DNA of 31,638 nucleotides from Chloroflexota bacterium (GCA_020849725.1 JADLAZ010000197.1:1-31638); one strand, 5' to 3'; shown: positions 15,469 to 24,674, counted from the stretch's first letter. The notes: generated by a model not told the origin, from the sequence alone. Translations and numbers: made by a program.

Positions 15469-16479
15469 GTGAGCCGCTGGGCTAAGGTGCTTGGCTTTGG
15501 CCTCACGCTTGTCTTCCTGGTGCTGGCGCTTCGCAACGTCGACCTGGCCGAGGTCTGGCGCGCGATCGTGTCGGCCGACTTCCGCTGGTTGCTGCCGGCC
15601 GCGCTGTTTGTCTCGGGTGGCTATCTCGTGCGCACCTTGCGCTGGCAGTCGATCCTGCGTTCGGTGCTGCCGGCGGACTACGGCACGTTGTTCTCCTGTC
15701 TCATGCTCGGCTTCGCGGCGAACAACGTGCTGCCGGCGCGGGTAGGCGAGGTGGTGCGCGCCTACACGTTGCGCCAGAAGACCGGCGGTTCGGCCACGCT
15801 CGGGCTGGCCACCGTCGTCGTCGAGCGGGTCTTTGACGGGGTCACGCTGCTGGCGCTCATGGCGCTCGCGCTTCAGGTGGCCGCGATCCCGACTGACGAC
15901 GAGCGGTTGCGGCTGGTCGAGGTCGCCTCGATCGCCGTGTTCACCACGGCACTGGTGGTGCTGGTGGCGCTGCTCGTCTTGCGCGAGCGGGCGCTGGCGG
16001 TGGTTGCGTGGCTGGTGCGACCGCTGCCGGCGGCAGTCGCGGCGCGTGCCAGGCGCATGGCTGGCTCCTTCATCGTTGGGTTGGACTGCCTGCGCCGGCC
16101 GAGCGCGCTGCTGCGCATCGTGCCGCTGTCGGTGCTGGTGTGGGTGTGTGAGGCGGCGTCCTATGGCTGCGTTGCCAAGGCGTTTAGCATCGACCTGGCG
16201 CCGTCGCAGTTCGTCAGCGCGATTCTGTTTCTGACCGTGTTCGTCAATCTGGGCATTATGGTGCCGTCGGCTCCCGGCTTCATCGGGACCTTTCAGTTCT
16301 TCGCCCGGCTGGCGCTGGCGCCGTTTGGCGTGGCGCCGGATGTGGCCTTTGGCCTGGCAATCGTGGCCCATGCACTGCAATACGGACTGGTCACTGGCAC
16401 CGGGCTGGTGATCATGTGGCGCGACCAGGTGTCGCTGGCCAGTCTGGCGCGGGCGCCGGCCGATCCATCCGCCACCTGA
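15469..16479 (+). CDS. Flippase-like integral membrane protein (LPG synthase TM family), copy 1
   Basis: This 336-residue membrane protein belongs to the COG0392/UPF0104 family, related to the transmembrane part of lysylphosphatidylglycerol synthase (MprF). Relatives are thought to flip lipids or lipid-linked sugars. About eight hydrophobic segments are visible. The family motif is AANNVLPARVGEVVRAYTLRQ (begins at about residue 84), and VVVERVFDGVTLLAL follows. Late in the protein SAPGFIGTFQFFA matches the usual PSxPGxxGxFE stretch. No soluble aminoacyltransferase domain is attached. GTG at 15469 is the likely start, with GTG at 15454 as the alternative; neither has a strong ribosome-binding site. 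A clear paralogue follows 117 bp downstream. Confidence 0.87.
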   Translation: MSRWAKVLGFGLTLVFLVLALRNVDLAEVWRAIVSADFRWLLPAALFVSGGYLVRTLRWQSILRSVLPADYGTLFSCLMLGFAANNVLPARVGEVVRAYTLRQKTGGSATLGLATVVVERVFDGVTLLALMALALQVAAIPTDDERLRLVEVASIAVFTTALVVLVALLVLRERALAVVAWLVRPLPAAVAARARRMAGSFIVGLDCLRRPSALLRIVPLSVLVWVCEAASYGCVAKAFSIDLAPSQFVSAILFLTVFVNLGIMVPSAPGFIGTFQFFARLALAPFGVAPDVAFGLAIVAHALQYGLVTGTGLVIMWRDQVSLASLARAPADPSAT

Positions 16480-16596
16480 CGACTGGGCCGGCAGCATTGG
16501 ACTTGAGAAGGACGCTGGCCCGGCCGATGCGTACTATGGTTACGGGCGGTCACGCGAGTGGGCCGCTCGACTGGCGACGACGAGAGTGGAGGCAGC

Positions 16597-17622
16597 GTGC
16601 GCGGCAACTGGCGGGTCTGGGTCGGCGTCGCGGTTAGCCTGCTCTTTCTGTGGCTGGCGTTCCGCAATAAGGACCTGGCCACCATGGGCCAGGCGCTGCT
16701 CGCGGCTGATTATCGCTACCTCGCGCCGGCGGTGCTGCTCTACTTCGCTGGTGTCTACATCCGCACGCTCCGCTGGCAGACGCTGCTGTCGCCGATCAAG
16801 GCATTGCCGGTCGCCACCCTCTTCCCGGTCGTCGTCATCGGGTTCATGGCCAACAATATCCTGCCGGCGCGCATCGGCGAGTTGGTGCGCGCCTATGTGC
16901 TGAGCTGGCGCCAGGGGATGACCAAGAGCGGCACACTGGCGACGGTGGCGATCGAGCGCATCTTCGACGGCCTGACGCTGGTGCTGTTCATCGTCGTTGC
17001 GGCGGTCCTGGTCCAGCTCAACGCGCAGGTGCAGGGCATTGCGATTGTGGCGGCGGTGTTGTTTGTCGGTCTGCTGGCCGGGCTGATCGTCTTCAGCGCC
17101 AGCACTGCACTGCAGCGCTTCGTGCTGGGCATCTTGCATCGCTTGCTGCCGGACCGGCTGGCGGGCCGGCTGGAGCAAATCGTGATTGGCTTCGTCAGCG
17201 GACTGGCCTCGCTGCGGTCGCGGGGCGATCTGATCAAGATCGTGGCGACCTCGGTGGCAGCCTGGCTGTGCGAGGCCGGCATGTACCTGATCATCGGCCT
17301 GGCGTTCGACCTGGGCATGACCTGGCCAATGGCGCTGCTCACGACAGCCGTGGCCAACCTGTTCACGCTGGTGCCGTCGTCACCCGGCTATGTCGGCATC
17401 TTCGAGGCCGGCATCCTGGCCGTGCTGGCCGGTGTGATGGGGTTGCCGGAGGATGTCGTGCTGAGCTACGCACTCGTGCTGCACGCGGCGCTGTGGCTGC
17501 CGCCGACGGTGCTGGGGCTGGTCTTCTGGTCCCGCGAGAGCCTGTCGTGGCGCGACCTGCGGCAGGTCCAGGCCGAGCGGCGCGGCGCGGTCCACGAGCC
17601 GAGCCTACCAGCCAGCCCGTGA
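16597..17622 (+). CDS. Flippase-like integral membrane protein (LPG synthase TM family), copy 2
   Basis: This 341-residue paralogue of the preceding gene has the same layout: an N-terminal membrane segment followed by FRNKDLATMGQALLAADYRY, the motif ANNILPARIGELVRAYVLSW (begins at residue 86), then VAIERIFDGLTLVLF, and late in the protein PSSPGYVGIFEAGILAVL. The two proteins align along their whole length but differ at many positions, so the duplication is old. GTG at 16597 is supported by GGAGG at 16588-16592 with 4-nt spacing. Substrate and direction of transport are unknown; a lipid-linked sugar or phospholipid is expected from the family. The C-terminal tail is charged and probably cytosolic. 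Confidence 0.88.
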   Translation: MRGNWRVWVGVAVSLLFLWLAFRNKDLATMGQALLAADYRYLAPAVLLYFAGVYIRTLRWQTLLSPIKALPVATLFPVVVIGFMANNILPARIGELVRAYVLSWRQGMTKSGTLATVAIERIFDGLTLVLFIVVAAVLVQLNAQVQGIAIVAAVLFVGLLAGLIVFSASTALQRFVLGILHRLLPDRLAGRLEQIVIGFVSGLASLRSRGDLIKIVATSVAAWLCEAGMYLIIGLAFDLGMTWPMALLTTAVANLFTLVPSSPGYVGIFEAGILAVLAGVMGLPEDVVLSYALVLHAALWLPPTVLGLVFWSRESLSWRDLRQVQAERRGAVHEPSLPASP

Positions 17623-17737
17623 GGTCGCCGTCGCGGGCGATAGTCTGTGGCGGCAGTCAATGGTACGATGTCGTCATGGGCGCCGATGCTCGCGGCACGT
17701 TTCGGGGACGCCTGCGTCCACAGGGGGCGGACTGGCG

Positions 17738-18370
17738 GTGGTGGTGAAGCGTGATATCCCGGATGTGGTCGTCCGGCGGTTGCCGCTGTATGTTCGGACG
17801 CTGAGCGATCTGCTGGCGGACGGCACAACGACGGTGTCGTCGACTAGCCTGGGCGAGACGATCGGCATCACCGCGGCCCAGATCCGGCGCGACCTATCCT
17901 ACTTCGGCAAGTTCGGCAAGCAGGGCAAAGGCTACGATGTTCGGTCGCTGATCGACCAGATCAACTCGATCCTGGGCCTGAACCAGACCTGGCCGATCGC
18001 GATCGTCGGCATCGGCAAGCTGGGCGAAGCCGTCGCGCAGTACGGGGGCTTCTCGGCCAGCAACTTCCCCACCGTCGCGCTGTTCGATCACAGTCCGGCG
18101 CGCGTCGGTCAGGAGGTCGCCGGCCTGACGATCAAGTCGATGGCCGATCTGCCACGCGAGGTGGCGCGGCTCGGCATTCGGGTGGCCGTGCTCACCGTGC
18201 CGGCTGTCGGCGCGCAGGAGGTGGCTGATCGCCTCGTCGCCGCCGGCGTGACCGCGATTCTCAACTACGCGCCGGCCATCTTGCAGGTGCCGCCTCGGGT
18301 CAAGGTGCGCAACATCGACCCGGTGGCGGCGCTGCAGAGCATGAGCTACTACCTGGATGTGCCGTCGTAG
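17738..18370 (+). CDS. rex: Redox-sensing transcriptional repressor Rex
   Basis: Rex represses fermentative and respiratory genes and leaves DNA when the NADH/NAD+ ratio rises. The 210-residue protein has an N-terminal winged helix with the recognition region AAQIRRDLSYFGKFGKQGKG (46-65) and a C-terminal Rossmann domain with IVGIGKLGEAVAQYGGF (GxGxxG at 91-96). The tail NIDPVAALQSMSYYL matches the domain-swapped C-terminal helix of Rex dimers. Three GTG codons in a row (17738, 17741, 17744) can serve as start; AGGGGG lies at 17722-17727. I saw no clear Rex operator in the 115 bp upstream, so self-regulation is not shown. The next gene starts 18 bp downstream. Confidence 0.94.
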   Translation: MVVKRDIPDVVVRRLPLYVRTLSDLLADGTTTVSSTSLGETIGITAAQIRRDLSYFGKFGKQGKGYDVRSLIDQINSILGLNQTWPIAIVGIGKLGEAVAQYGGFSASNFPTVALFDHSPARVGQEVAGLTIKSMADLPREVARLGIRVAVLTVPAVGAQEVADRLVAAGVTAILNYAPAILQVPPRVKVRNIDPVAALQSMSYYLDVPS

Positions 18371-18388
18371 GGGGCAGGAGCGTGGCGC

Positions 18389-19165
18389 ATGGTCCGTAAC
18401 AGCGGCCACGTCGCGCTCAATCGCTGGCGCGGCGCGGCGCTGGCGTCGGCGCCGCCGGTGGCGGCATCGCTGCTGCTGGTCGGCCCGGCGGTGGACAGCC
18501 GGCTGCTGTCCGCCGCTGGGCTGACGGTCGTCGGCGGGTGTCTGCTGCTGCGCGTCGTGGTGGCCGGTCGCGGCTGGCCGGTGGCGACCGCGGCGCTGGC
18601 GACGGCGGCCATGCTCGGTCTGACGGCGCCGGCGACCGCCATTGCCGCGGACCTGACGGCGCGCGCCCGGGCTGACCCGGCGATGGTCGTGGTCGGGCCG
18701 GCGCTGCTCGCCCTGGCGCTGGCGGCGGGCGCGGCGCTGGTGGGCTGGTGGCTGCTGCTCGCGAGCCGTCCGGAGCCGGATCAAGCGGCGGTGGCGCTGC
18801 TCAGTGCCGGTCTACCGCTGGTCTGGCTGCCGGCCTTCAGCGCCGGCGTTCCCGAGCCGGTCGTGTGGCTGGCGCTCGCCTGGAGTTGTGCGCTCAGCGC
18901 GGTCGCCTGGTTCGCGGCGCTGCTGCTCACGGGCTGGCTGGCGCTCGCGGCCAGCGCCCTGGCCGTGCTGCTGGCGTGGGCGGCTGTGCTGAGTCGGCTA
19001 GCTGGCCAGGCTGGCCCACCCGCCGCGGACCCACTCCTGACCACGCTGCCGCTTGGGCTAGCACTGGCGGCCAGTCTGGCGCCGCTGGTGCTGGCGGCGG
19101 CGCGCCTCACCACGGTCGAGTGGCGGGCGCGGCGCGCCGGCATCCCGGCAGCGCCGCCGCGCTAA
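18389..19165 (+). CDS. Unknown multi-pass membrane protein
   Basis: I do not recognise a family. The 258-residue protein is almost entirely hydrophobic (Ala, Leu, Val, Gly), with roughly seven or eight membrane-spanning segments and short loops. There is no signal sequence cleavage site and no catalytic motif. The ATG at 18389 follows AGGAG at 8 nt spacing. It lies 18 bp after rex on the same strand and is probably co-transcribed. Its TAA stop (19163-19165) shares two bases with the TAG stop of gyrA on the other strand, so the two genes meet without any spacer. Confidence 0.7.
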   Translation: MVRNSGHVALNRWRGAALASAPPVAASLLLVGPAVDSRLLSAAGLTVVGGCLLLRVVVAGRGWPVATAALATAAMLGLTAPATAIAADLTARARADPAMVVVGPALLALALAAGAALVGWWLLLASRPEPDQAAVALLSAGLPLVWLPAFSAGVPEPVVWLALAWSCALSAVAWFAALLLTGWLALAASALAVLLAWAAVLSRLAGQAGPPAADPLLTTLPLGLALAASLAPLVLAAARLTTVEWRARRAGIPAAPPR

Positions 19166-21639
19166 TCAGCAGGCGCCGGCACGGCGTCGACGATGGCACC
19201 GTTGTCGATGGCCTCGGTCGCGTCGATCGGCTCGACCGAGGCGACCCGGGCGCCGTCGGCCAGGCGCTGCAGGCGCACGCCCTGGGTGCCGCGGCCGATC
19301 CGGCGCACATTCGCCAGATCGATGCGAATGACGGTGCCCTTGGCCGAGATCAGCATGAGATGGTCGCTATCATCCACGACGCGGGCGCTGACGATGCGGC
19401 CGGTCTTGTCGGTGAGCTTCATGGTGATGACACCCGAGCCGGCGCGGCCCTGTAAGCGGTAGTCGGTGAGGGGGGTGCGCTTGCCGTAGCCCAGTTCGCT
19501 GACGACAAGCAGGTCCTTTTTGAGATCGACGACATCCATCGCCGCGACCTGATCGCCGGCGGCCAGCTTGATGGCGATGACGCCAGCGGCGGTGCGACCC
19601 ATCGGCCGCACGTCGCTCTCGGTGAAGCGAATGGCCATGCCGCCGCGCGTGGAGATGATGATCTGGTCCCGCCCGGTCGTCAGCCGGACCCAGAGCAACT
19701 CGTCGCCGCTGTCGAGGTTGATCGCGATCAGGCCGTTGGCGCGCACCGCCGCGTAAGCGCTCAGGACGGTGCGCTTGATCGTGCCGCCGCGCGTGCACAT
19801 GACGAGATACTGGGCCGCATCGAAATCGCTGACGGCCAGCACCGTCGTCACGCGCTCGTCGGGCTGGATGGCGATGAAGTTGATGACCGGCATACCCTTG
19901 GCGGTGCGGCTGGCATCGGGCAACTCGTGCGCCTTCAGCACGAACACCCGCCCGCGATTGGTGAAGAAGAGCAGGTTGTCCATGGTCGTGCAGGACAGGA
20001 TGTGCTGCACCTTGTCCTCATCGCGGGTACTCATGCCGTTGACGCCGCGGCCGCCACGCCCCTGGGCGCGGTACGTTTCGACCGGCAGCCGCTTGATGTA
20101 GCCGCGCTCGGTGATGGTGACCAGCGTGCCGACATCGGGGATCAGGTCGGCATCGGTCAGCTCACCGGTGGCATCCGGCACGATGCGCGAGCGCCGCTCG
20201 TCGCCGTACTTCTCGATCAGGCTGGCCATGTCCTGCTTGATCAGGGCCAGCACCTGCTTGGGGTCGGCCAGGATGCCCTCCAGGCGACGGATCTCGCGCA
20301 GCAGCTCCTTGTACTCATCCTCGATCTTGCGCCGCTCCAGCGCCGCCAGGCGGCGCAACTGGAGATCGAGAATGGCGTTGGCCTGCTCGGTCGACAGCTT
20401 GTAGGCGGCGATCAGATTGTTGCGGGCGCTCTCGGTCGTGCGCGAGTTGCGGATCGTCGCGATGACGGCGTCCAGGTTGTCGAGGGCAATGCGCAGCCCC
20501 TCAAGGATGTGGGCGCGCTGGCGGGCTCTCTTCAACTCGTACTGGGTGCGGCGCGTCAGCACCTGCTGGCGGTGCTCGATGTAGTGATGGAGCACCATCT
20601 TGAGTGTCAACACGCGTGGTTGCCTGCCATCGACCAGCGCCAGCATGTTGACGCCGAACGTGATCTGGAGCGGCGTGTGCTTGTACAGGTTATTGAGGAC
20701 CTTGACCGGCTGCGCGTCGCGCTTCAGCTCGATGACGACGCGCACGCCGGAGCGGTCGGACTCGTCCCGCAGATCGCTGATGCCGTCGAGGCGCCCCTCT
20801 TTGACCAGCGCGGCGATCTTCTCCAGCAGGCTGGCTTTGTTGACCATGTACGGGACTTCGGTTACCACGATTTGGTAGCGGTTGGCACGGCCCTCCTCGG
20901 TGTAGGCCTTGGCGCGCAGGATGACCCGCCCCTTGCCGGTGGCATACGCTTGCAGGATCCCCTCGCGGCCGAGGATGAGGCCGCCAGTCGGGAAGTCGGG
21001 GCCAGTGATGATCTCGGCCAGCTCTTCGACCGTCGCCTCCGGATGGTCGATGAGGTGGCTGATGCCCTGGCACAGCTCGGTCAGGTTGTGGGGCGGGATA
21101 TTCGTCGCCATGCCGACGGCGATGCCGGAGACACCGTTCAGCAGCAAGTTCGGCAGCCGGGCCGGCAGCACCGATGGCTCATGCTCGCGGTCGTCGTAGT
21201 TGGGCCGAAAATCGACCGTCTCCTTGTCGATGTCGGCCAGCAATTCCTCGGCGATCGGCGCGAGGCGCGACTCCGTGTATCTCATGGCTGCCGCTGAATC
21301 GCCGTCCATCGAACCGAAATTGCCCTGGCCGTCGACCAGCGGGTAGCGCATGACGAAGTCCTGGACCATGCGCACCAGGGCGTCGTAGACGGCAGCCTCA
21401 CCGTGGGGATGGTACTTCTTGAGGACTTCGCCGACGGCGCCGGCGCTCTTGCGGTAACTGGTGCCGGGCCGCAGCCCTTCGTCGTGCATGGCGTACAGGA
21501 TGCGCCGTTGGACCGGCTTCAAACCGTCGCGCACGTCCGGCAGCGCCCGCTGGACGATCACACTCATGGCGTAGTCGAGGTAGGCGCTGCGCATCTCGCT
21601 GTCGATGCTAACGATCTTGACTGTCCCAAGTTCCGCCAT
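19162..21639 (-). CDS. gyrA: DNA gyrase subunit A
   Basis: GyrA cuts and rejoins DNA in the A2B2 gyrase that introduces negative supercoils. The 825-residue protein has the 5Y-CAP winged helix with active-site Tyr121 in [10 protein letters not shown], the quinolone region [11 protein letters not shown] (76-86), the tower and coiled coil, and a C-terminal beta-pinwheel. The GyrA-box is present as QGRGGRG (526-532; QRRGGKG in E. coli), which marks true GyrA rather than ParC. The position equal to E. coli Ser83 is Ala82, while Asp87 is kept as Asp86. The ATG at 21639 is preferred over GTG 21666; TATAAT lies at 21688-21693. A LexA-like box sits upstream. gyrB is not in the window. Confidence 0.96.
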   Translation of the reverse strand: MAELGTVKIVSIDSEMRSAYLDYAMSVIVQRALPDVRDGLKPVQRRILYAMHDEGLRPGTSYRKSAGAVGEVLKKYHPHGEAAVYDALVRMVQDFVMRYPLVDGQGNFGSMDGDSAAAMRYTESRLAPIAEELLADIDKETVDFRPNYDDREHEPSVLPARLPNLLLNGVSGIAVGMATNIPPHNLTELCQGISHLIDHPEATVEELAEIITGPDFPTGGLILGREGILQAYATGKGRVILRAKAYTEEGRANRYQIVVTEVPYMVNKASLLEKIAALVKEGRLDGISDLRDESDRSGVRVVIELKRDAQPVKVLNNLYKHTPLQITFGVNMLALVDGRQPRVLTLKMVLHHYIEHRQQVLTRRTQYELKRARQRAHILEGLRIALDNLDAVIATIRNSRTTESARNNLIAAYKLSTEQANAILDLQLRRLAALERRKIEDEYKELLREIRRLEGILADPKQVLALIKQDMASLIEKYGDERRSRIVPDATGELTDADLIPDVGTLVTITERGYIKRLPVETYRAQGRGGRGVNGMSTRDEDKVQHILSCTTMDNLLFFTNRGRVFVLKAHELPDASRTAKGMPVINFIAIQPDERVTTVLAVSDFDAAQYLVMCTRGGTIKRTVLSAYAAVRANGLIAINLDSGDELLWVRLTTGRDQIIISTRGGMAIRFTESDVRPMGRTAAGVIAIKLAAGDQVAAMDVVDLKKDLLVVSELGYGKRTPLTDYRLQGRAGSGVITMKLTDKTGRIVSARVVDDSDHLMLISAKGTVIRIDLANVRRIGRGTQGVRLQRLADGARVASVEPIDATEAIDNGAIVDAVPAPAD

Positions 21640-21687
21640 GCCGTCTCGTCCCTCACTTGTGCCCACGCCACCCAGTGCGATTCATGA

Positions 21688-21693
21688 ATTATA
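21688..21693 (-). promoter_or_regulatory. Consensus -10 box of gyrA
   Basis: A perfect TATAAT on the minus strand about 50 nt before the gyrA ATG. The -35 region (about 21711-21717) is poor. It lies in a short A+T-richer stretch (about 21680-21740). Confidence 0.6.
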
Positions 21694-21719
21694 CCGTTAG
21701 AACGCACGAATTCGCCAGT

Positions 21720-21742
21720 CGATACGAACAATCGTTCGATCG
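21720..21742. promoter_or_regulatory. LexA-like (SOS) box upstream of gyrA
   Basis: CGAAC-AATC-GTTCG (21725-21738) is a perfect inverted repeat in the CGAAC-N4-GTTCG format of the LexA box known from Bacillus and actinobacteria. The symmetry extends outward with CGAT (21720-21723) and ATCG (21739-21742), interrupted by one A. It lies just upstream of the presumed -35 of gyrA. Only sequence resemblance supports LexA binding. Confidence 0.45.
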
Positions 21743-21786
21743 CTGGCGGCGGGCGCAGTGGGCCGAGCGGCCCCGACTCCGGGACG

Positions 21787-22722
21787 CTACAGCTGAGGCA
21801 AGGGGAAGTAGAGAATGGCGACGGAGGCCAGCCCCCACAGCAGGATGCAGGTCAGCAGCGGCAGGTCCCGGATCAGCGCCTCTTCCGGGCTGCCAGTCAG
21901 GTCCTTGCGATAGACCAGGTACAGGTAGCGGAAGATCGCGTACAGAACGAAGGGGATCGTCCACATCATGGCGTGATTGCTGGGCAGGTTGGGTGCGAAG
22001 AACGTGTACAGCGAGTAGGCCATGACCGTGCTGGAGGTCACGACGGCGACCATCTCCTCCAGCAGCGGGATGCTGTACTCCTCCAAGATGCGCCGGTGGC
22101 TGACCGCGCCGGTTGCTAGAAGCGACAGCTCGTGGCGGCGCTTGGTCAGCGCCAGGAACAGCGCCGCCAGCGTGGTGCACAGCAGGAACCACGGCGAGAT
22201 ATCGACGCGGATGACGACCGCGCCCCCAATGGCGCGCAGGACGAAGCCGGCGGCGATCAGGAAGACGTCGAGGATGACGACATGCTTCAGGCGCAGCGAG
22301 TAGGCGAGATTGCTGACGAAATAGGTGGCGGCCACCAGGCCGAACAGCGGGTTGAGGAGAAAGGCCAGCGGCACCGTCACCAGGAACATGACAACGACCA
22401 GCCCCCGGGCCTGGCCCATCGAGATATCGCCGGCGGCCAGCGGGCGGAAGCGCTTCTTGGGATGGCGCCGGTCCGCCTCGACATCGAGCATGTCGTTGAT
22501 GACGTAGACCAGGCTCGACAGCAGGCAGAAGATGACGAACGCCGCCGTCGCCAGCATGACGGCCTCGGGGTTATTGAGTTGGCGGGCGAAGATCAGACCG
22601 GCAAAGACGATCGCGTTCTTGGTCCACTGCTTGGGGCGGAACTGCTTGAGCACGCTCAGCGCCCACGGCCGGCGGACCCGCTCGGTCGCGCTCGTCGGTG
22701 CATCGGTCTGAGTCGTCGCCAT
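21787..22722 (-). CDS. UbiA-family decaprenyl-phosphate phosphoribosyltransferase-like protein
   Basis: A membrane prenyltransferase-fold protein of 311 residues with about nine hydrophobic helices. The first Asp-rich motif is NDMLDVEADRRHPKKRFRP (76-94), and YSLRLKHVVILDVFLIAAGF is the region of the second. The HPxKxxRPLAxG form with Lys and Arg is what I associate with 5-phosphoribosyl-1-monophospho-decaprenol synthase (mycobacterial Rv3806c/UbiA), which transfers phosphoribose from PRPP to polyprenyl phosphate on the way to arabinofuranose donors. The start overlaps the stop of the upstream hydrolase gene in TGATG, so translation is probably coupled. An ordinary quinone or heme prenyltransferase is less likely but not excluded. 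Confidence 0.82.
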   Translation of the reverse strand: MATTQTDAPTSATERVRRPWALSVLKQFRPKQWTKNAIVFAGLIFARQLNNPEAVMLATAAFVIFCLLSSLVYVINDMLDVEADRRHPKKRFRPLAAGDISMGQARGLVVVMFLVTVPLAFLLNPLFGLVAATYFVSNLAYSLRLKHVVILDVFLIAAGFVLRAIGGAVVIRVDISPWFLLCTTLAALFLALTKRRHELSLLATGAVSHRRILEEYSIPLLEEMVAVVTSSTVMAYSLYTFFAPNLPSNHAMMWTIPFVLYAIFRYLYLVYRKDLTGSPEEALIRDLPLLTCILLWGLASVAILYFPLPQL

Positions 22723-24563
22723 CAGTCGCTCCCGGGCCGCAGCGCGGCCTCCTGATACTTGTTGGCCGCGTTCCAGATCATCCAGCCGGAGGTCTTGTTC
22801 TCTTCCGAGGCGCGAATCTGGGCGCGCACCATGTCGACGGTGTACGGGAGTCCGTAGTCGAAATCCTGCAGCCAGGGCCGGAACCTGGCCCGCCCGCGCT
22901 CGAGGCGCGGGTTGCCGCTCTGCAGGCTGAGATTGACGACCTCGTAGGGCTTGGCGGCCGGGTTCTTGAAGCCGAACTCACCGGGAAAATAGTGCGATGG
23001 ATAGACCATCGGACAAATGTAGTCAAGGGCATCCGCGACGGCGTCGACCTTCTGACCGATGCCCATATCATCTTCGGCCACCAGCGTCAGTCCGAAGAGG
23101 TCCGCGGCCAGGTAGACGCCGGTCGGCGCCAGCGCGGTGCGCGCGCGCGTCAGCAGGCTGGTGATAGCGGAGATGCGGCTCTCCTCATTGCTGGGTCGGC
23201 CGTAGTCGGTCTGATTGAGGGCGCCGTCCGAGGGGAAGCGCACGTAGTCGAACTGCACCTCGTCGAAGCCCAGGTCAGCGATCTCCTTGGCAATGGCGAC
23301 GTTGTAGTCCCACACCTCAGACCGGTGCGGGTTGAGCCAGCCGATGCCGTTGATATCCCGCCAGCCCTGGCCGGTCGTCTTGTGGCGAATGGCCAACTCG
23401 GGCCGGGCCTTAGCCAGCAAGGTATCTTCCATGATGACCTGCCGGGCGATGGCATAGACATTAGCGGCGCGCATCTGCTGCAACCGCTTCCGAACATCAT
23501 ACGCAGGGTCCACCGCGCCAATTTCCCGGGCCAGCGGCACCTTGCTCTCGTAGAAGAGGTGGCCGCTCTCACCCTTGACATCGATGACCATGGCATTGAT
23601 CTCGGTGCGCTTCACGAGCGCCAGCAATTCAGCGAACCGCTTGTCGTCGGCCGCGGTCAGGTGGGTCAGGTAGATGGCCTTGATAGCGAAGGGCGTTAGC
23701 GTCACCTCAACGGCGGCGCCAGGCTGCACCGGCTTGCGCTCGGCCTTGTAGCCGCCAGCCTTGACGGCCAGGGTCCCAGGCTCGGTCACGTTCGTCAGCC
23801 GGAACGTGCCGTCGGCGCCAGTCAGCCCCTGGGACTCGCCGATCGCCACCGTGGCCTTGTCGATCGGCGCACCATCCTTGCCGGCAACGATGCCGGTGAC
23901 AACGCTCGGCTTGAGTCGGACGTCGACGACGGTGCGCTTGCCGACGGCCTCGCTGAAGGCGCCGTGGTCCGGCGCCTCAACGGTCAGCGTGGGGTCGGCT
24001 GGCACGTCGGCCAGCGTGTAGCGGCCCGCAGTGTCGGTCGTGGCGCTCAGACCGCCGGCCCGGACGCGGGCGCCGGCGACCGGCCGCCCGTCGCTGTCGC
24101 GCACGGTGCCGCTCAGGATGGTGGGCCGCAGGATGACCCGCAGGTCGTCGCTGACGAACGGGGCGACCTGGCGCTCCAGAGGTGCGTACTGGGGGAGGCT
24201 GACTTTCAGAACGCCGGCTAGCTCGGGGCGGGTCAGTCGGAACCGACCATCGCCGCCGGTGCTCGTTTGCTGCTCGCCCAGCGCAACGACCGCGCCGGCG
24301 AGCAACTGGCCGGTGAAGGCGTCGGCGACACTGCCGGTGAGCATCGGCACCGGCGTGGCCGTTGGCGCGGGTGTGGCCGTCGGCGTCGGCGGGCTGAGAC
24401 TGATCAGGGGCGGAACCGCCGCCGTGCCGAACCAGAGGCGCTGCGCGCCCAGACCCACTCCCACCAGCGCCAGCACCCCCACGGTGCCAGCGACCAGGGC
24501 GACCAGCCCCGGCCCACGCCGGCGGGGCCGGCGACCAACATACAGCTCGCGGCGTCGCGGCAT
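22722..24563 (-). CDS. Membrane-anchored putative glycoside hydrolase with three regulatory-like beta domains
   Basis: The 613-residue protein has an Arg-rich cytosolic N-terminus, one membrane anchor (about 18-42), a Pro/Thr linker (57-74), then three carboxypeptidase-regulatory-like beta-sandwich domains (about 75-148, 149-218 and 221-290) with the repeated pattern SGTVRDSDGRPVAGARV. The C-terminal part (about 294-613) resembles the DUF4015 putative glycosyl hydrolase (TIM-barrel) family, with IDVKGESGHLFYES (327-340) and DEVQFDYVRFPSDG (434-447). Acidic residues in these strands are probable catalytic candidates. The ATG at 24563 follows GGGGAGGAG. It should act outside the membrane on an envelope glycan. 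The overlap with the UbiA-like gene suggests a shared pathway (inference). Confidence 0.83.
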   Translation of the reverse strand: MPRRRELYVGRRPRRRGPGLVALVAGTVGVLALVGVGLGAQRLWFGTAAVPPLISLSPPTPTATPAPTATPVPMLTGSVADAFTGQLLAGAVVALGEQQTSTGGDGRFRLTRPELAGVLKVSLPQYAPLERQVAPFVSDDLRVILRPTILSGTVRDSDGRPVAGARVRAGGLSATTDTAGRYTLADVPADPTLTVEAPDHGAFSEAVGKRTVVDVRLKPSVVTGIVAGKDGAPIDKATVAIGESQGLTGADGTFRLTNVTEPGTLAVKAGGYKAERKPVQPGAAVEVTLTPFAIKAIYLTHLTAADDKRFAELLALVKRTEINAMVIDVKGESGHLFYESKVPLAREIGAVDPAYDVRKRLQQMRAANVYAIARQVIMEDTLLAKARPELAIRHKTTGQGWRDINGIGWLNPHRSEVWDYNVAIAKEIADLGFDEVQFDYVRFPSDGALNQTDYGRPSNEESRISAITSLLTRARTALAPTGVYLAADLFGLTLVAEDDMGIGQKVDAVADALDYICPMVYPSHYFPGEFGFKNPAAKPYEVVNLSLQSGNPRLERGRARFRPWLQDFDYGLPYTVDMVRAQIRASEENKTSGWMIWNAANKYQEAALRPGSD

Positions 24564-24674
24564 GACTCCTCCCCTGTGGCGCGCTCCGGCGCGTCCATCC
24601 TGATGCTGAACGGTGCGGCGAGGGCATGACCTCACCACCTGGCCGCGCCGGCAAGACGCCCACGTCATCATAAC

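Noticed and set aside
15310..16497. 395-codon minus-strand frame opposite flippase-like gene copy 1
   Set aside because: The composition (Gln, His, Arg, Asp) is typical of an antisense shadow of a hydrophobic membrane protein.
17623..17737. Rex operator (TTGTGAA-type palindrome) for self-regulation
   Set aside because: No clear inverted repeat of this kind was found upstream of rex.
19927..21297. 456-codon plus-strand frame antisense to gyrA
   Set aside because: It is a shadow of gyrA in GC-rich DNA. Its product is low-complexity (Asp, Gln, Val, Arg) and has no recognisable domain, while gyrA matches over its full length.
19162..21639. ParC rather than GyrA
   Set aside because: A GyrA-box (QGRGGRG) and a full C-terminal pinwheel are present, as expected for GyrA.
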